A stretch of 64,000 nt of DNA from Pseudoclavibacter sp. AY1H1 (GCF_002931055.1 NZ_PSXX01000007.1:62001-126000); one strand, 5' to 3'. Positions 15,965 through 27,765 are shown, numbered from the stretch's first letter. Program-made: numbers and translations. Notes: generated from the letters alone by a model not told the origin.

Positions 15965-17443
15965 CTACTGCAGACCCGCGGTGAGTCTCGCAAGATTGTC
16001 GAGGACGGTCGAGCGCAGCGGCTGCTTCCGCCACTCGAACATCGTCAGCTCTCGTGACTGCTCGCGGTAGTCCTGCTGCACCTCTCGGAGGTCCTCCACG
16101 AAGTCCGAGCTGCGCACCATGAGCGACACCTCGAAGTTCAGCGAGAAGGAGCGCATGTCCATATTGGACGACCCGATGACGGCAACCTCGTCGTCGATCG
16201 TGAAGTGCTTGGCGTGCAGGATGGTCGGCGACTTGTACATCCAGATGCGCACCCCCGCGAGCAGCAGGGCCTCGTAGTAGGAGCGCTGCGCGTGGTAGAC
16301 CATGGCCTGGTCGCCGATCTCCGAGACGAACAGCTCGACGACCACCCCTCGTGCCGTCGCGGTCGTGATGGCATACAGCATCGACTCGTCCGGAACGAAG
16401 TAGGGGCTCGTGATGATGATCGACTTCTGGGCGACGTAGAGGAGGTTGAGGAAGAGGCGGAGGTTGTTCTCGCTGGGATACCCGGGGCCGCTCGGCACGA
16501 TCTGGCAGTCCATCCGCGCTTCCTGCGGCATCGTCTCGACGTCGGTGAGGTCTTCCGGGATGATCGTTCCCGACTCCGAGTACCAGTCGGTGATGAAGAC
16601 GGCGCTGACGGCGTGCACGGCCGGCCCCTCGAGGCGGACCATGAGGTCGTGCCAGTGGAGGCCGCGGCGGATGTTGCCGCGTTTGTTGTACGTCGAGTCG
16701 ACGACATTCTGCGAGCCGAGGTAGGCGGAGTTGCCGTCGACGATGAGGAGCTTGCGGTGGTTTCGCAGGTCTGGCCGCTGGTACTCGCCGCGCCAGGGGC
16801 GGACGGGGAGCATGTAGTGCCACTCGGCGCCGGCCCGCTCGAGGGCCTTGAGCCGCGACAGCGTGTGCTTGCGGTAGCCGGGCACGCGGATGGAGGCGAT
16901 GTGGTCGAGCAGGATGCGAACGCTCACGCCTCGGGCGACCGCTCGGTCGAGAGCATCGAAGATCGGCAGCGTGGTGTGGTCGCAGGCGAGGATGTAGAAC
17001 TCGACATGCACCCACTTCTCTGCCGTATCGATCTCGGCGGCCATCGCGACGATGGTCTCCTCGTAGTCGCCCTGCAGGACGACCTCGTTGTCGCTGATGA
17101 GGGGGATGGCCGTGTACGTGCGGTTGAGGGCGACGACGGAGTCGAACCAGGCCGGGTCGCTGTGCTTGGTCGGCTCGACCTCGACGCTCCCGACGGCCAT
17201 GTTGATGAAGGTCGTGACCTCCTGCTGGCGCTCCATGCGCTTCGTGGGGAGACGGAAGCTGCCGAGGAGCAGGAACGCGATGACGCCGACGTACGGGATG
17301 AGGAAGATCGCCATGAGCCAGGCGATGCCGACGCTCGGCTTCCGATTGCGTGGCACGACGATGATCGCGATGACTCGGATGATCAGGTCGATGATCGCGA
17401 AGATGAAGCCAGCGCTGATCGTGATGTGCGGGATCTCGGCCAT
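15965..17443 (-). CDS. cls: Cardiolipin synthase (phospholipase D family)
   Basis: 492 residues. Two N-terminal transmembrane helices (about 8-30 and 40-62) anchor it in the membrane. Two PLD catalytic motifs follow: HRKLLIVDGNSAYLGSQN near 235 and HAKHFTIDDEVAVIGSSN near 410, each HxKx4D. Such enzymes condense two phosphatidylglycerols to cardiolipin. Length matches bacterial ClsA-type proteins; many actinobacteria use a CDP-alcohol transferase instead, so the precise reaction is inferred. AGGAG precedes the ATG. Divergent from the TetR gene. Confidence 0.92.
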   Translation of the reverse strand: MAEIPHITISAGFIFAIIDLIIRVIAIIVVPRNRKPSVGIAWLMAIFLIPYVGVIAFLLLGSFRLPTKRMERQQEVTTFINMAVGSVEVEPTKHSDPAWFDSVVALNRTYTAIPLISDNEVVLQGDYEETIVAMAAEIDTAEKWVHVEFYILACDHTTLPIFDALDRAVARGVSVRILLDHIASIRVPGYRKHTLSRLKALERAGAEWHYMLPVRPWRGEYQRPDLRNHRKLLIVDGNSAYLGSQNVVDSTYNKRGNIRRGLHWHDLMVRLEGPAVHAVSAVFITDWYSESGTIIPEDLTDVETMPQEARMDCQIVPSGPGYPSENNLRLFLNLLYVAQKSIIITSPYFVPDESMLYAITTATARGVVVELFVSEIGDQAMVYHAQRSYYEALLLAGVRIWMYKSPTILHAKHFTIDDEVAVIGSSNMDMRSFSLNFEVSLMVRSSDFVEDLREVQQDYREQSRELTMFEWRKQPLRSTVLDNLARLTAGLQ

Positions 17444-17523
17444 CGGGTCTCCTCGGGGTACTAGGGGACAGCGTAGGCCAAGGGATGCGCGTGAGCGGGA
17501 CGTGCATCCACGCCCAGAACTTG

Positions 17524-17573
17524 TTGCACTTTCAGCGATTAGTGCAATACTGCACTAGTGACTGATAGTGCAA
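17524..17573 (+). promoter_or_regulatory. Two tandem TetR operators over a leaderless promoter
   Basis: TGCACT-N10-AGTGCA occurs twice: 17525-17546 and 17551-17572, exactly 26 bp apart. The first overlaps a -35-like TTGCAC (17524-17529); the second covers the GTG start at 17558. AATACT (17546-17551) followed by six bases and GTG fits a leaderless transcript. The layout predicts autorepression by the adjacent TetR protein. Confidence 0.75.
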
Positions 17574-18181
17574 CGAATCTACGGGCTCGCAAAATGGCGC
17601 GGACGAGCCGCGACATCTCGTCGATGGCCCGACGCCGCGCCCTCGATGTCGGCCTTCCCGGCTTCACGATCGAGGAGCTCTGCGAGCAGGTCGGCATCTC
17701 CCGAAGGACGTTCTTCAACTACTTCGCCTCGAAGGAAGACGCCGTTCTCGGCATCTCGGCCCGACGAGACACGACCCACCTCGACGAGCGCTTCGTGGCC
17801 GGCGGCGACCCCGGGAGCGAGCAGCTGAGCCCTGACCTCCTCGAAGCGCTGACACACCTGGCACTCGAGCGGTGGCGCGAGTCCGACCCGGAGCCGAACT
17901 CGGGCGACATCCGCGAAGTCATGGCCGTCATCGACCAGGAGCCGAAGCTCTTCAAGCGGGTGCTCGAGCACATGTCGAGCGACGAGAAGCGAGACGTCGC
18001 CCTCGTCGAGCGCCGAGAGGGGCTCCCGACCGGGGACCTTCGCGCCGCCGCAGCCGTGCAGCTCCTCATGTCCATCATGCGGGCGAGTGCCTTCGAGTTC
18101 TTCACGACCGACAACACCGACGACATGGAGACGGTCGTCTCCAGACGCGTCGCCGCCATTCGCGCCGTAGTGCAGCGCTGA
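17558..18181 (+). CDS. TetR/AcrR family transcriptional regulator
   Basis: 207 residues. The N-terminal helix-turn-helix (about residues 10-60) reads FTIEELCEQVGISRRTFFNYFASKEDAVLG, a typical TetR recognition segment, followed by an all-helical ligand domain. It precedes a DHA2 drug exporter on the same strand and is likely its repressor, released by an exported compound. GTG at 17558 lies inside the second operator, so the protein should block its own transcription. Ligand unknown. Confidence 0.93.
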   Translation: MTDSATNLRARKMARTSRDISSMARRRALDVGLPGFTIEELCEQVGISRRTFFNYFASKEDAVLGISARRDTTHLDERFVAGGDPGSEQLSPDLLEALTHLALERWRESDPEPNSGDIREVMAVIDQEPKLFKRVLEHMSSDEKRDVALVERREGLPTGDLRAAAAVQLLMSIMRASAFEFFTTDNTDDMETVVSRRVAAIRAVVQR

Positions 18182-20651
<2,470 letters not shown>

Positions 20652-20655
<4 letters not shown>

Positions 20656-22223
20656 GCGCTCATCTTTCCAAGCGCCTCCTCGGCGCTGCTGGGTGTTACT
20701 TGGAACTGGACCGCGCGCGGCGTCTCGCGGATGCGCGTGCGAGCCACCCTGGGGCCGGTTGCGGGTTCGACCTTCCACGTCCGGCTCTGCGCGGGCGAGA
20801 TGGTGAGCCGACCCAGGTGCACTTCGTGGTGATGGAAGGTGCAGAGCGCGATGCCGTTGCTCGTGTCGGTGCGTCCACCTCTCGACCACGGGGTGACATG
20901 GTGGATCTCGACGGTGTCGAAAGGGAGCTCGCACGCGGGCGCTCTGCACCCGCCGTCTCGGGCGAAGACCGCTCTCCGTTGAGCCGGGCTGAAGAGTCTT
21001 CGCTTGCGGCCGAGCTTGAGGACTTCGCCGTCGTCGTCGACGAGCGCAACCCGGATGATGCCATCGCAGAGGATGCGCAGGGCCGCCTCGACCGGGACAG
21101 CCTCGCCGCTGTGCTCGAGCCGCGAGATGTCCGCCGGCGTCTCGGCGGCTCCCGCGAGACCGGCCCGCGTGACGGTCATGACCAGGGTGGGCGCTTCGCC
21201 GCCGGTCCGGGGCGCGCGTGGGGACTCGGCATGCTGAGCGAAGACCGAGACGAGCGCGTCGATGCGTCGCTGAGAGAAGCTGCGATCGTCCCGGATCTGC
21301 GGCTCCTCCTGAGGAGCGAGGGTGCCGCTGGGCTCGTCGCCTGCTTCGCACGCGTGGTCGCGCCGCGGCGAGAGATACGCGTCGAGGACGCGCATGATGG
21401 TCTCGCCCTGCTCCGGGGTCGCGAGGAGCCTGCCCTGCACCATGCCGTCAGCGCGACGGGTGAAGGAGAGTCCTCGCTTCGCGGCTTGACGTTCCGCGTT
21501 GGGCTCCGCGCCGTCTGGGTCGAGGAAGGCCACCCACACGGCGGCCTGCTTGGCCAGACGCTCCGGCGACGCCGGCTCGTCGTCCTCCTGGGTGAGCCCG
21601 CACGCGGCCTGGACGAGCTCGTACTCTGCGCGATCGAGGTCGGCGATATCGACGCTGCCGCCCGCCTCGCGCAGCCCTGCGACGATCGCCGACGCCTGCG
21701 AGAGCGTCACCAGCCCTTCCGCGACCGCGACTGCGACCTGGCTCCGTGTGGGCCGAAGCGCCTCGCCCGTCATGCTGATGCGCTCGCGCGTCGCCTCGGC
21801 GACCTCGCGAAGCTTGGCCGCCTCGGCTCGGCGAAGGCCGAAGGTCTGCCGCACGGCCTCGTGCACGGACCGGTACCCACCCCGACGCACCAGAGAACCA
21901 GAGAAGGCCACCGGCGTGATCTCGTCTCGCCCGAGCAGCTCGGCCGTCATCTCCAAGATCGTCGCGTCGAGCATCCGCTTGCGAGCGGCCAGCTCTTCGA
22001 ACGCGGCGAAGAACTCGGCGTCGAGCACCGACGAGACGGGCTGTCGCCCGTCGACGAGCGCCGTGACGACGGCCGTGGCTGCGATGACGGACTCTCGCTC
22101 GACAGCAGCAACGCTCGCCGGTAGACCCGCGAGGACTCCAGCCCCTGCCCCAGCACCAGCACCAGCACCAGCACCAGCACCAGCACCAGATACTCCACCC
22201 GATGCGTGTTCGTCGTCGCCCAT
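20652..22223 (-). CDS. DUF222 / HNH endonuclease (13E12-repeat family)
   Basis: 523 residues. After an Ala/Gly repeat (about 14-30) comes the DUF222 domain (about 45-370), then a CxxxC-containing HNH domain near 440-500: FARDGGCRAPAC, VEIHHVTPWSRGG, TSNGIALCTFHHHEVH. The His-His, Asn and His residues of the ββα-metal site are all present, so nuclease activity is plausible. Relatives are the multicopy REP13E12 proteins of mycobacteria, some of which carry LexA boxes; here an SOS-type palindrome lies 107 bp upstream. GAGGGGGGGA precedes the ATG. The cellular role of the family is unknown. Confidence 0.93.
22151..22186. repeat. Six perfect CAGCAC hexamers inside the HNH gene
   Basis: CAGCAC x6 on the + strand encodes the Ala-Gly run at residues ~14-28 of the HNH protein. 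Slippage in six-base steps would change repeat length without breaking the frame. Confidence 0.9.
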
Positions 22224-22593
22224 CGAATCCCCCCCTCATTGTGCCGGCACCCTCCACCCAAGGCATTTCTGCCTGCGGATTCACGTGCCGAGCTGGCTTC
22301 CCCCGAAGCCAATCCCAGCCTACCGTGTATCGAATGTATATTCGAGCCCTGTGAAGAAATCCCACGTCACAGAACAGTAACCGCACGCTGGAATCACCAG
22401 CCACGCAGGCGAGCCCGCGCGCCTCCCAGCACACCTTCGACGCTACTTCTGGCAGCCGACATTCGGCGGGCGAGAGCACCCCGCGGGTACCCCGTCCAAG
22501 CTGTGTTCCTCCCAGGGCGCGCGCGGGATACTCTTTCGATCACCTCTGCTTCACTTACCGCCCCTGCATCTCAGCGACTGGACGCATCCTTCC
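22224..22593. other. Intergenic region between HNH and dedA genes
   Basis: 370 bp without a convincing gene. It holds the ribosome site and SOS-type box of the leftward HNH gene and the promoter region of rightward dedA (possible -10 TACTCT at 22529-22534). Nothing else is recognised. Confidence 0.6.
22330..22345. promoter_or_regulatory. SOS (LexA) box-like palindrome
   Basis: TCGAAT-GTAT-ATTCGA is a perfect inverted repeat that matches the Gram-positive/actinobacterial LexA box TCGAAC-N4-GTTCGA except for one symmetric C/G to T/A change. It lies 107 bp upstream of the DUF222-HNH gene; dedA on the other side starts 249 bp away. Confidence 0.6.
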
Positions 22594-23313
22594 GTGGCTC
22601 CCACACTCTTCCCCTGGCTCGACCCTGAAACGATCATTCACGGTGCGGGCCCCTGGGCGCTTCTTGTCGTGTGCCTCATCGTGTTCTCGGAGACCGGCCT
22701 CCTCGTCGGCTTCCTGCTGCCCGGCGACACGCTGTTGCTCATCACGGGCCTGCTCGCCTTCTACCCGGGCATCGGCTTCGACATCTGGTGGGTGTGCCTC
22801 GCCATCGGATTCGCCGCGTTCCTCGGCGGCGAGGTCGGCTACCTGATAGGGCGAAAAGCGGGGCCGAGGATCTTCGAGCGCAAGGAGAGCGGCCTCTTCA
22901 GCGTGAAGAACGTCGAACGGACCAACGCGTTCTTCGAGCGCTTCGGCGGCCTCGCGGTCATCATCGCCCGCTTCGTTCCTGTCGTGCGCACCTTCGCTCC
23001 GGTGGCCGCGGGCGTCGGCAAGATGGACTACCGGAAGTACACGATCTACAACCTCATCGGCGCGCTCATCTGGGGCGCCGGCCTCACCTTCGCCGGCTAC
23101 CTCCTCGGCTATGTGCCGGTACTCGGCGACTTCATCCGCGAGTACATCGACGTGATCCTGATCGTCGCGGTGCTCGCGACCGTGGTGCCCACGAGCATCC
23201 ACTACCTCCTGAACTCGCGGAAGTCCCGCCGCGAGGCCGAGCAGCGCAACCGCGATGAAGCGAAGAACCTCTCGCTTGCACCGAAGGACTTCGACCAGAA
23301 GCTCGGCGACTGA
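22594..23313 (+). CDS. DedA-family membrane protein
   Basis: 239 residues, GTG start. Family features: ETGLLVGFLLPGDTLLLI in the first re-entrant region and RFGGLAVIIARFVPVVRTFAPVAAG in the second, with the conserved Arg and Pro residues, plus four to five further helices. DedA proteins include undecaprenyl-phosphate and polyprenyl-lipid flippases needed for envelope biogenesis. The C-terminal cytoplasmic tail is basic (SRKSRREAEQRNRDE). Single gene with its own promoter region. Confidence 0.95.
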   Translation: MAPTLFPWLDPETIIHGAGPWALLVVCLIVFSETGLLVGFLLPGDTLLLITGLLAFYPGIGFDIWWVCLAIGFAAFLGGEVGYLIGRKAGPRIFERKESGLFSVKNVERTNAFFERFGGLAVIIARFVPVVRTFAPVAAGVGKMDYRKYTIYNLIGALIWGAGLTFAGYLLGYVPVLGDFIREYIDVILIVAVLATVVPTSIHYLLNSRKSRREAEQRNRDEAKNLSLAPKDFDQKLGD

Positions 23314-23513
23314 ACGTCGGAATTCCGGCACCAGCTGCCCAGGCGCGCGGTGGACTCCGCCGCCCCGCGAACCGCCGGTAACAAGGCATGCCACCCTCCC
23401 GCGAGACTCGATTCCGCGCGCTGACGGGCGCCTCGAACGCGACGTAGGCTTGCCTGCGCGGCATGCTCTGCCGCGTCTCTCGACGGCGTTGCAGTGAGGA
23501 GTTCGGTTCACGG

Positions 23514-24710
23514 ATGAGCGGCATCTGGCGGTACCAGTCGACCTCGATCCCCCTCCGACTGGCGAACGCCGGAGCAGTTGTCGCCCTTCCCCTGCTTGCC
23601 GTCGAGCAGCTCGGGGACGTCGCCGTCGGCGGTTTCCTCGTCGCCGTCGCCCTCTTCCCGAGCGTCATCGCGGCACCGCTCGTTGGCGCCCTCCTCGACC
23701 GGATGCGCCGCCCGAAGCTGCTCCTCATCATCGGGGGGACGATCACGGCGGCCGCCTACCTCTTCGCCTCACAGCTGGGCACACTGCCGATCGGCGTCAT
23801 CGCCGTCATCCTCGCGGTCGCCGGGTTCGTGACTCCCGCCTACATGGGCGGCCTCTCGAGTTTCGCGACCGACAACATCGAGCCGGCCAGGAAGGCCTAC
23901 GCGCAGGACGCGCTCTCCTACACGATCGCCTCGGTGGGTGGTCCGGCGCTGGCGGCGCTCGCGATCCCACTGGCGGGCTCAGCACGACTCGCGATGGTGC
24001 TCCTCGCGAGCCTCGCCCTCATCGGGGCGGTGGCCGGGTTCGGCATCCGGATGCACGCGAAGAACGGCCCGGTGGAAGGCCTCGGGCGGACGATCGCTCG
24101 CGGCATGACGTACCTCGTCAAGCACAAGCCGATCGCGATCGTCACGATCGCCGGCACCGTCAGCCAGGTCGCCGGTGGCGCGCTCGGCATCGCCGCCATC
24201 GCCATCTCCCTGGAGCGGACCGGCTCCGAGGCGTCCGCCGCCTGGCTCGTCACCGCCTACGCGATCGGCGGCCTCGCCGGCGCCCTCTTCATGGCGGTCA
24301 GGACCTGGACCACCCGAGGCCCGGTCTGGGTCATGGGGATGGGCTTCGTCGCGACGGGCGTCTTCCTGCTCATCGCGGTGCCGGCGCTCCCGATCGGGTT
24401 CGCGTTCGCCGCTGTCCTCATCTCGGGTCTCTTCGCGGCACCGGCAAACGCCGCCATGATGCTGCTCCGCGACAAGGAGAGCAAGCCGAACGTGCGCTCG
24501 CAGGTCTTCACGATCGGCGCCGGCCTGCGGGTCACGGCGGCCGCCGTCGGCGCGGCCATCGCCGGGCTCATCGCGGGCTTCGACGCAGGCTGGCTGATCA
24601 CCGGGATGGCCATCATCTGGATCCTCTCCGGCTCCATCCTCTGGTTCTTCCCGAACCCGCCGGCGCGCACGGGCATCATCCCCGTGCAGAAGGGCCCGCA
24701 GGCGCCGTAG
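23514..24710 (+). CDS. MFS transporter
   Basis: 398 residues with about 12 helices. The loop 2-3 motif GALLDRMRRPKLLL and a matching central gap fit small MFS exporters of the DHA/MdtG-like kind. I chose ATG at 23514 (MSGIWRYQSTS) with GAGGAG upstream; the frame continues to 23463 but would begin with an unlikely Arg/Cys-rich leader. Substrate unknown. A long-stem hairpin follows 62 bp after the stop. Confidence 0.88.
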   Translation: MSGIWRYQSTSIPLRLANAGAVVALPLLAVEQLGDVAVGGFLVAVALFPSVIAAPLVGALLDRMRRPKLLLIIGGTITAAAYLFASQLGTLPIGVIAVILAVAGFVTPAYMGGLSSFATDNIEPARKAYAQDALSYTIASVGGPALAALAIPLAGSARLAMVLLASLALIGAVAGFGIRMHAKNGPVEGLGRTIARGMTYLVKHKPIAIVTIAGTVSQVAGGALGIAAIAISLERTGSEASAAWLVTAYAIGGLAGALFMAVRTWTTRGPVWVMGMGFVATGVFLLIAVPALPIGFAFAAVLISGLFAAPANAAMMLLRDKESKPNVRSQVFTIGAGLRVTAAAVGAAIAGLIAGFDAGWLITGMAIIWILSGSILWFFPNPPARTGIIPVQKGPQAP

Positions 24711-24772
24711 CGCGGGCCAGCAGGCCAACCGCCGCCACCTGAGGCGAGTCCGATGCCACGTCCGCGCAGGCA

Positions 24773-24834
24773 AACGCTGCCAGCCAAGTGGCCAGCAACA
24801 CGCCCGGTGGAAGGGGCACTTGGCTGGCAGCGTT
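24773..24834. repeat. Long-stem hairpin element HP1
   Basis: An 18-bp perfect inverted repeat AACGCTGCCAGCCAAGTG (24773-24790) / 24817-24834 with a 26-nt loop. Read in reverse, its right arm plus loop (AACGCTGCCAGCCAAGTG then CCCCTTCC) closely matches the left part of HP2, so HP1 and HP2 are members of one family in opposite orientation. Confidence 0.85.
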
Positions 24835-24973
24835 GGCACTCAGGCCCTGACGACCGCTTGGCCGCCACGGGCCAGCGAGGATGAGCGAGGAGCGAGCAGC
24901 GAGCGCTTCCCCGGCCGGCGTGGGAGACTCCCCGGAAGACGCGCGTGCGGCGCCTGAGCGAGCGGAGCATCCC

Positions 24974-25180
24974 ATGACCGAGAACCCCGCCCTGGTGGTT
25001 GCCGTCATCGCGCTGGGCTTCGCGGCGGTCACGTTCCTCCTGGTGTGGATGCTGCACGCGGCCCCTCGCCCACCGCGCGACTCCGAGCTCTCCCCAGACG
25101 AACGGCGCCGACGAGCCGAGAACCCGGGTCCGGCGCCGACGAGCATCCGCTTCGATCACGGCAACAACTCGAGCTACTGA
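24974..25180 (+). CDS. Small single-pass membrane protein
   Basis: 68 residues from ATG at 24974 with GGAG six bases upstream: MTENPALVVAVIALGF, one transmembrane helix (about 5-26, ending FLLVWML), then a basic Pro/Arg tail (SPDERRRRAENPG) and a polar end (DHGNNSSY). The longer frame from 24881 adds an Ala/Glu-rich leader with no ribosome site. No family recognised. It lies alone between the two related hairpins HP1 and HP2. Confidence 0.65.
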   Translation: MTENPALVVAVIALGFAAVTFLLVWMLHAAPRPPRDSELSPDERRRRAENPGPAPTSIRFDHGNNSSY

Positions 25181-25208
25181 CGCGAGAGACCTCAGCGCGG
25201 ACGCCAAA

Positions 25209-25266
25209 CGCTGCCAGCCGATGTGCCCCTTCCCGAACTCGGTGAAGGGCACATCGGCTGGCAGCG
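25209..25266. repeat. Long-stem hairpin element HP2
   Basis: A 20-bp perfect inverted repeat CGCTGCCAGCCGATGTGCCC (25209-25228) / 25247-25266 with an 18-nt loop, between convergent genes. It is a relative of HP1. It could serve as a bidirectional terminator, though no T-tract is present. Confidence 0.85.
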
Positions 25267-25293
25267 ATCGCGGTGGGGCTGCGGAAGCCGTCG

Positions 25294-26775
25294 CTAGGCG
25301 ACGCCCACGAGCAGCCAGACGACGAAGCAGAGCAGGAAGCCGACGAGGCCAAGCACCGTCGTGAGGACGGTCCACGTGCGGAGGCCGTCCGCGACGCCGA
25401 GGCCGAGGTACCGGGTGACGACCCAGAAGCCGGAGTCGTTGACGTGTGACAGGCCGAGTGCGCCAAACGCGATGGCGAGGGCGAGCAGCGCGACCTGGAT
25501 CGTCGAGTACCCGCCGCCGAGGATCGACGCGCTGAGGAGGCCAGCCGTCGTGAGGATCGCGACCGTGGCCGACCCCTGCGCCGCGCGGAGGGCGAGCGAG
25601 ATGAGGTACGCCATGATCATGAGCGGCATGCCGGTGGCGAGCAGCGTCTCGCTGAGTGCCGCGCCGATTCCGCTCTCGGTGAGGACGCGGGCGAACGCGC
25701 CGCCTCCGCCCGTGACGAGGATGACGACCGCGACCGGTGGGAGCGCCGCTTCGACGACGTCGCCGAGCTGCGATGCGCTCCAGCCTCGGCGGATGCCGAG
25801 GAAGAAGCTCGCGAGGAGGACCGTCACGAGGAGCGCGAACAGCGGGGCGCCGATGAACGCGAGCACGTTGCGGATGGGGTCGCCGGCCGGCAGCAGCGTG
25901 GCGCCGACCGTGCCGAGGGCGATCATGATGAGCGGCGTGACGATGAGCGTCATGACCATGCCTGCGCTCGGCGGCGCGACCGTGCGCGCCTTGGTGGCGG
26001 TGCCGGACGCGCCGCCCTCCGAGCCGGACGCGCCTTCGGCGTCGGCGTCGGCGTCGGCGACGATCGCATCCGCCTTCTCCGTGCCGAACTCGGCGAACGA
26101 CTTCGCCGTGGTCGAGAGCATCGTGAAGTTCTTGCGGTTGAGCCACTTCGAGAAGAAGTGCGAGACGACGGCGAGGACGAGGCAGACGGGGAGGCCGATC
26201 ATGGTCACCCAGCCGAGGTCGGCGCCGAGGATTCCGGCGCCTCCTACGATTCCGGGGTGCGGGGGCATCGCGACGTGCACGGCGAGCATGATGCCGCCGA
26301 CGGGCAGCCCGAACTTCACGGGGTCGACGCCTGCCGCCTTGCAGAAGCCGTAGATGATCGGCACGAGGATGATGAACCCGACGTCGAAGAACACGGGGAT
26401 CGCGAGCACGAGGGCGGCGGCTGTGAGGGCACCGGCGACGCGCTTCGGCCCGAGCAGCTTCGTGAAGCGCCGGGCGAGGCTGGAGGCACCGCCGGAGATC
26501 TCGATGATCTTCCCGAGCATCGCGCCGAGCGCGACGAGGATCGCGACCGACCCGAGCACACCGCCCATTCCGGCGATGATCGACTCGATGATGCCGACGC
26601 GTGCCGGTTCGAGTTCCGTCTCGGGAACGGTCACGAGCGGCAATCCCGTCGCGAGGCCGACGAGGACGCTCACGATGAGCAGCGCGAGGAAGGCGTGCAC
26701 CTTGAGTTTGATGATCAGCAGCAGGAGGAGGCCGATACCTCCGGCTGCGATCGCGAGCAGTAGGAATGTGGACAA
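25294..26775 (-). CDS. GntP-family acid-sugar permease
   Basis: 493 residues, about 12-14 helices. GntP features include the start LLLIIKLKVHAFLALLIVS, GAMLGKIIEISGGASSLA and AVHVAMPPHPGIVGGAGILG. Family members import gluconate and related acids by H+ symport. A charged cytoplasmic loop lies near residues 225-265. Translation starts at TTG 26775, supported by AAAGGAG seven bases upstream. As last gene of the DUF1537 kinase - dehydrogenase - permease unit it most likely imports a four-carbon acid sugar such as threonate or erythronate. Confidence 0.9.
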   Translation of the reverse strand: MSTFLLLAIAAGGIGLLLLLIIKLKVHAFLALLIVSVLVGLATGLPLVTVPETELEPARVGIIESIIAGMGGVLGSVAILVALGAMLGKIIEISGGASSLARRFTKLLGPKRVAGALTAAALVLAIPVFFDVGFIILVPIIYGFCKAAGVDPVKFGLPVGGIMLAVHVAMPPHPGIVGGAGILGADLGWVTMIGLPVCLVLAVVSHFFSKWLNRKNFTMLSTTAKSFAEFGTEKADAIVADADADAEGASGSEGGASGTATKARTVAPPSAGMVMTLIVTPLIMIALGTVGATLLPAGDPIRNVLAFIGAPLFALLVTVLLASFFLGIRRGWSASQLGDVVEAALPPVAVVILVTGGGGAFARVLTESGIGAALSETLLATGMPLMIMAYLISLALRAAQGSATVAILTTAGLLSASILGGGYSTIQVALLALAIAFGALGLSHVNDSGFWVVTRYLGLGVADGLRTWTVLTTVLGLVGFLLCFVVWLLVGVA

Positions 26776-26862
26776 GTCCGTCTCCTTTGACGAGGGCGCC
26801 GACGAGAGCGCTGACGAGGACGCTGACGAGAGCGTTGTTTGGGTGAGAGCGGGGGCTCTTGC

Positions 26863-27765
26863 TTACGAGTCGGTGGTCTTCGGGGCGAGGGCGAGGATGA
26901 CGGCTGAGTCGTCGGACGCACCGAGTCCCTGTGCCTGGCCAAGGAGGTACAGCTGCTCGGCGGCGGCGGCGACCGGCGTCGGGAGCCCGACGGCGCGGCT
27001 CGCCTTGCCGACGATGCCCATGTCCTTCACGAAGATATCGAGGCGGCTGAGCACTTCGGCGCCGTCCTCGTCGTAGGCCTCGAGGATGCGGGGGCCGCGG
27101 TTCGCGAGCATGAATGAGCCCGCTGCTCCGGCGCCGAGCGTCTCGAGGGTCTTGGCCGGGTCGAGCCCGAGGCGCTCGGCGAGTGCAAGCGCTTCCGCTG
27201 CGGCCGCGATGTGCACGCCGCAGAGCAGCTGGTTGACGGTCTTCAGCGCCTGACCGTCGCCGGGGCGGTCGCCGACCACGGTGAGGGTGGATGCGAGGAG
27301 GCCGAGCACGGGCTGCGCCTTCTCTCGCGCTGCCGGCGTCGCACCGACGACGATGAGCAGGTCGCCCTCGCCCGCGCGGACGGGGCCGCCGGAGAGGGGC
27401 GCATCCACGAGCTCGACCGAGTGCTGCTCGAGGCGAGCGACGACGTCGGCGATGCCGTCGGTTCCGACGGTGCTCGTGAGGATCACGACTGCGCCCTCGT
27501 CGAGCTTGTCGGCGATGCCGTTCTCTCCGAACAGCACTTCATGCAGCTGCTCGCCGTTGCGGACGGCGAGGAGGACCGCGTCGACGCCGGCGACCGCGCT
27601 GGCCGCGGAGGCGTGCGGCACGATGCCCGCGGCGGCCGCGAGGTCGAGGCGCGGCTGCGCGATGTCGAAGCCGTTGACCGTGAGCTGGCTGCTGAGGCGG
27701 GTCGCCATCGGCAGGCCCATCGCGCCGAGCCCGAGGACGGCGACGGAGTAGGTGGAGGAGGTCAT
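26863..27765 (-). CDS. 3-hydroxyisobutyrate-dehydrogenase-type enzyme, LtnD-like four-carbon acid dehydrogenase
   Basis: 300 residues. The N-terminal NAD site is VAVLGLGAMGLPMA; DAPLSGGPVRAGEGDL is the substrate-binding motif of beta-hydroxyacid dehydrogenases, and the catalytic Lys is in GQALKTVNQLL. With a DUF1537 kinase next to it, the best match is the L-threonate/D-erythronate pathway dehydrogenase (LtnD/DenD type), which oxidises the C2 hydroxyl before phosphorylation. It lies between the kinase (47 bp upstream) and the permease (87 bp downstream). The exact stereochemistry cannot be read from sequence. Confidence 0.88.
   Translation of the reverse strand: MTSSTYSVAVLGLGAMGLPMATRLSSQLTVNGFDIAQPRLDLAAAAGIVPHASAASAVAGVDAVLLAVRNGEQLHEVLFGENGIADKLDEGAVVILTSTVGTDGIADVVARLEQHSVELVDAPLSGGPVRAGEGDLLIVVGATPAAREKAQPVLGLLASTLTVVGDRPGDGQALKTVNQLLCGVHIAAAAEALALAERLGLDPAKTLETLGAGAAGSFMLANRGPRILEAYDEDGAEVLSRLDIFVKDMGIVGKASRAVGLPTPVAAAAEQLYLLGQAQGLGASDDSAVILALAPKTTDS

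Noticed and set aside
24881-24973. Longer start of the small membrane protein
   Set aside because: The 31-residue Ala/Glu-rich leader has no ribosome site; GGAG precedes ATG 24974.
25294-26775. GntP permease as a gluconate importer
   Set aside because: The neighbours are a DUF1537 kinase and an LtnD-like dehydrogenase, and no gluconate kinase or 6-phosphogluconate gene is present.
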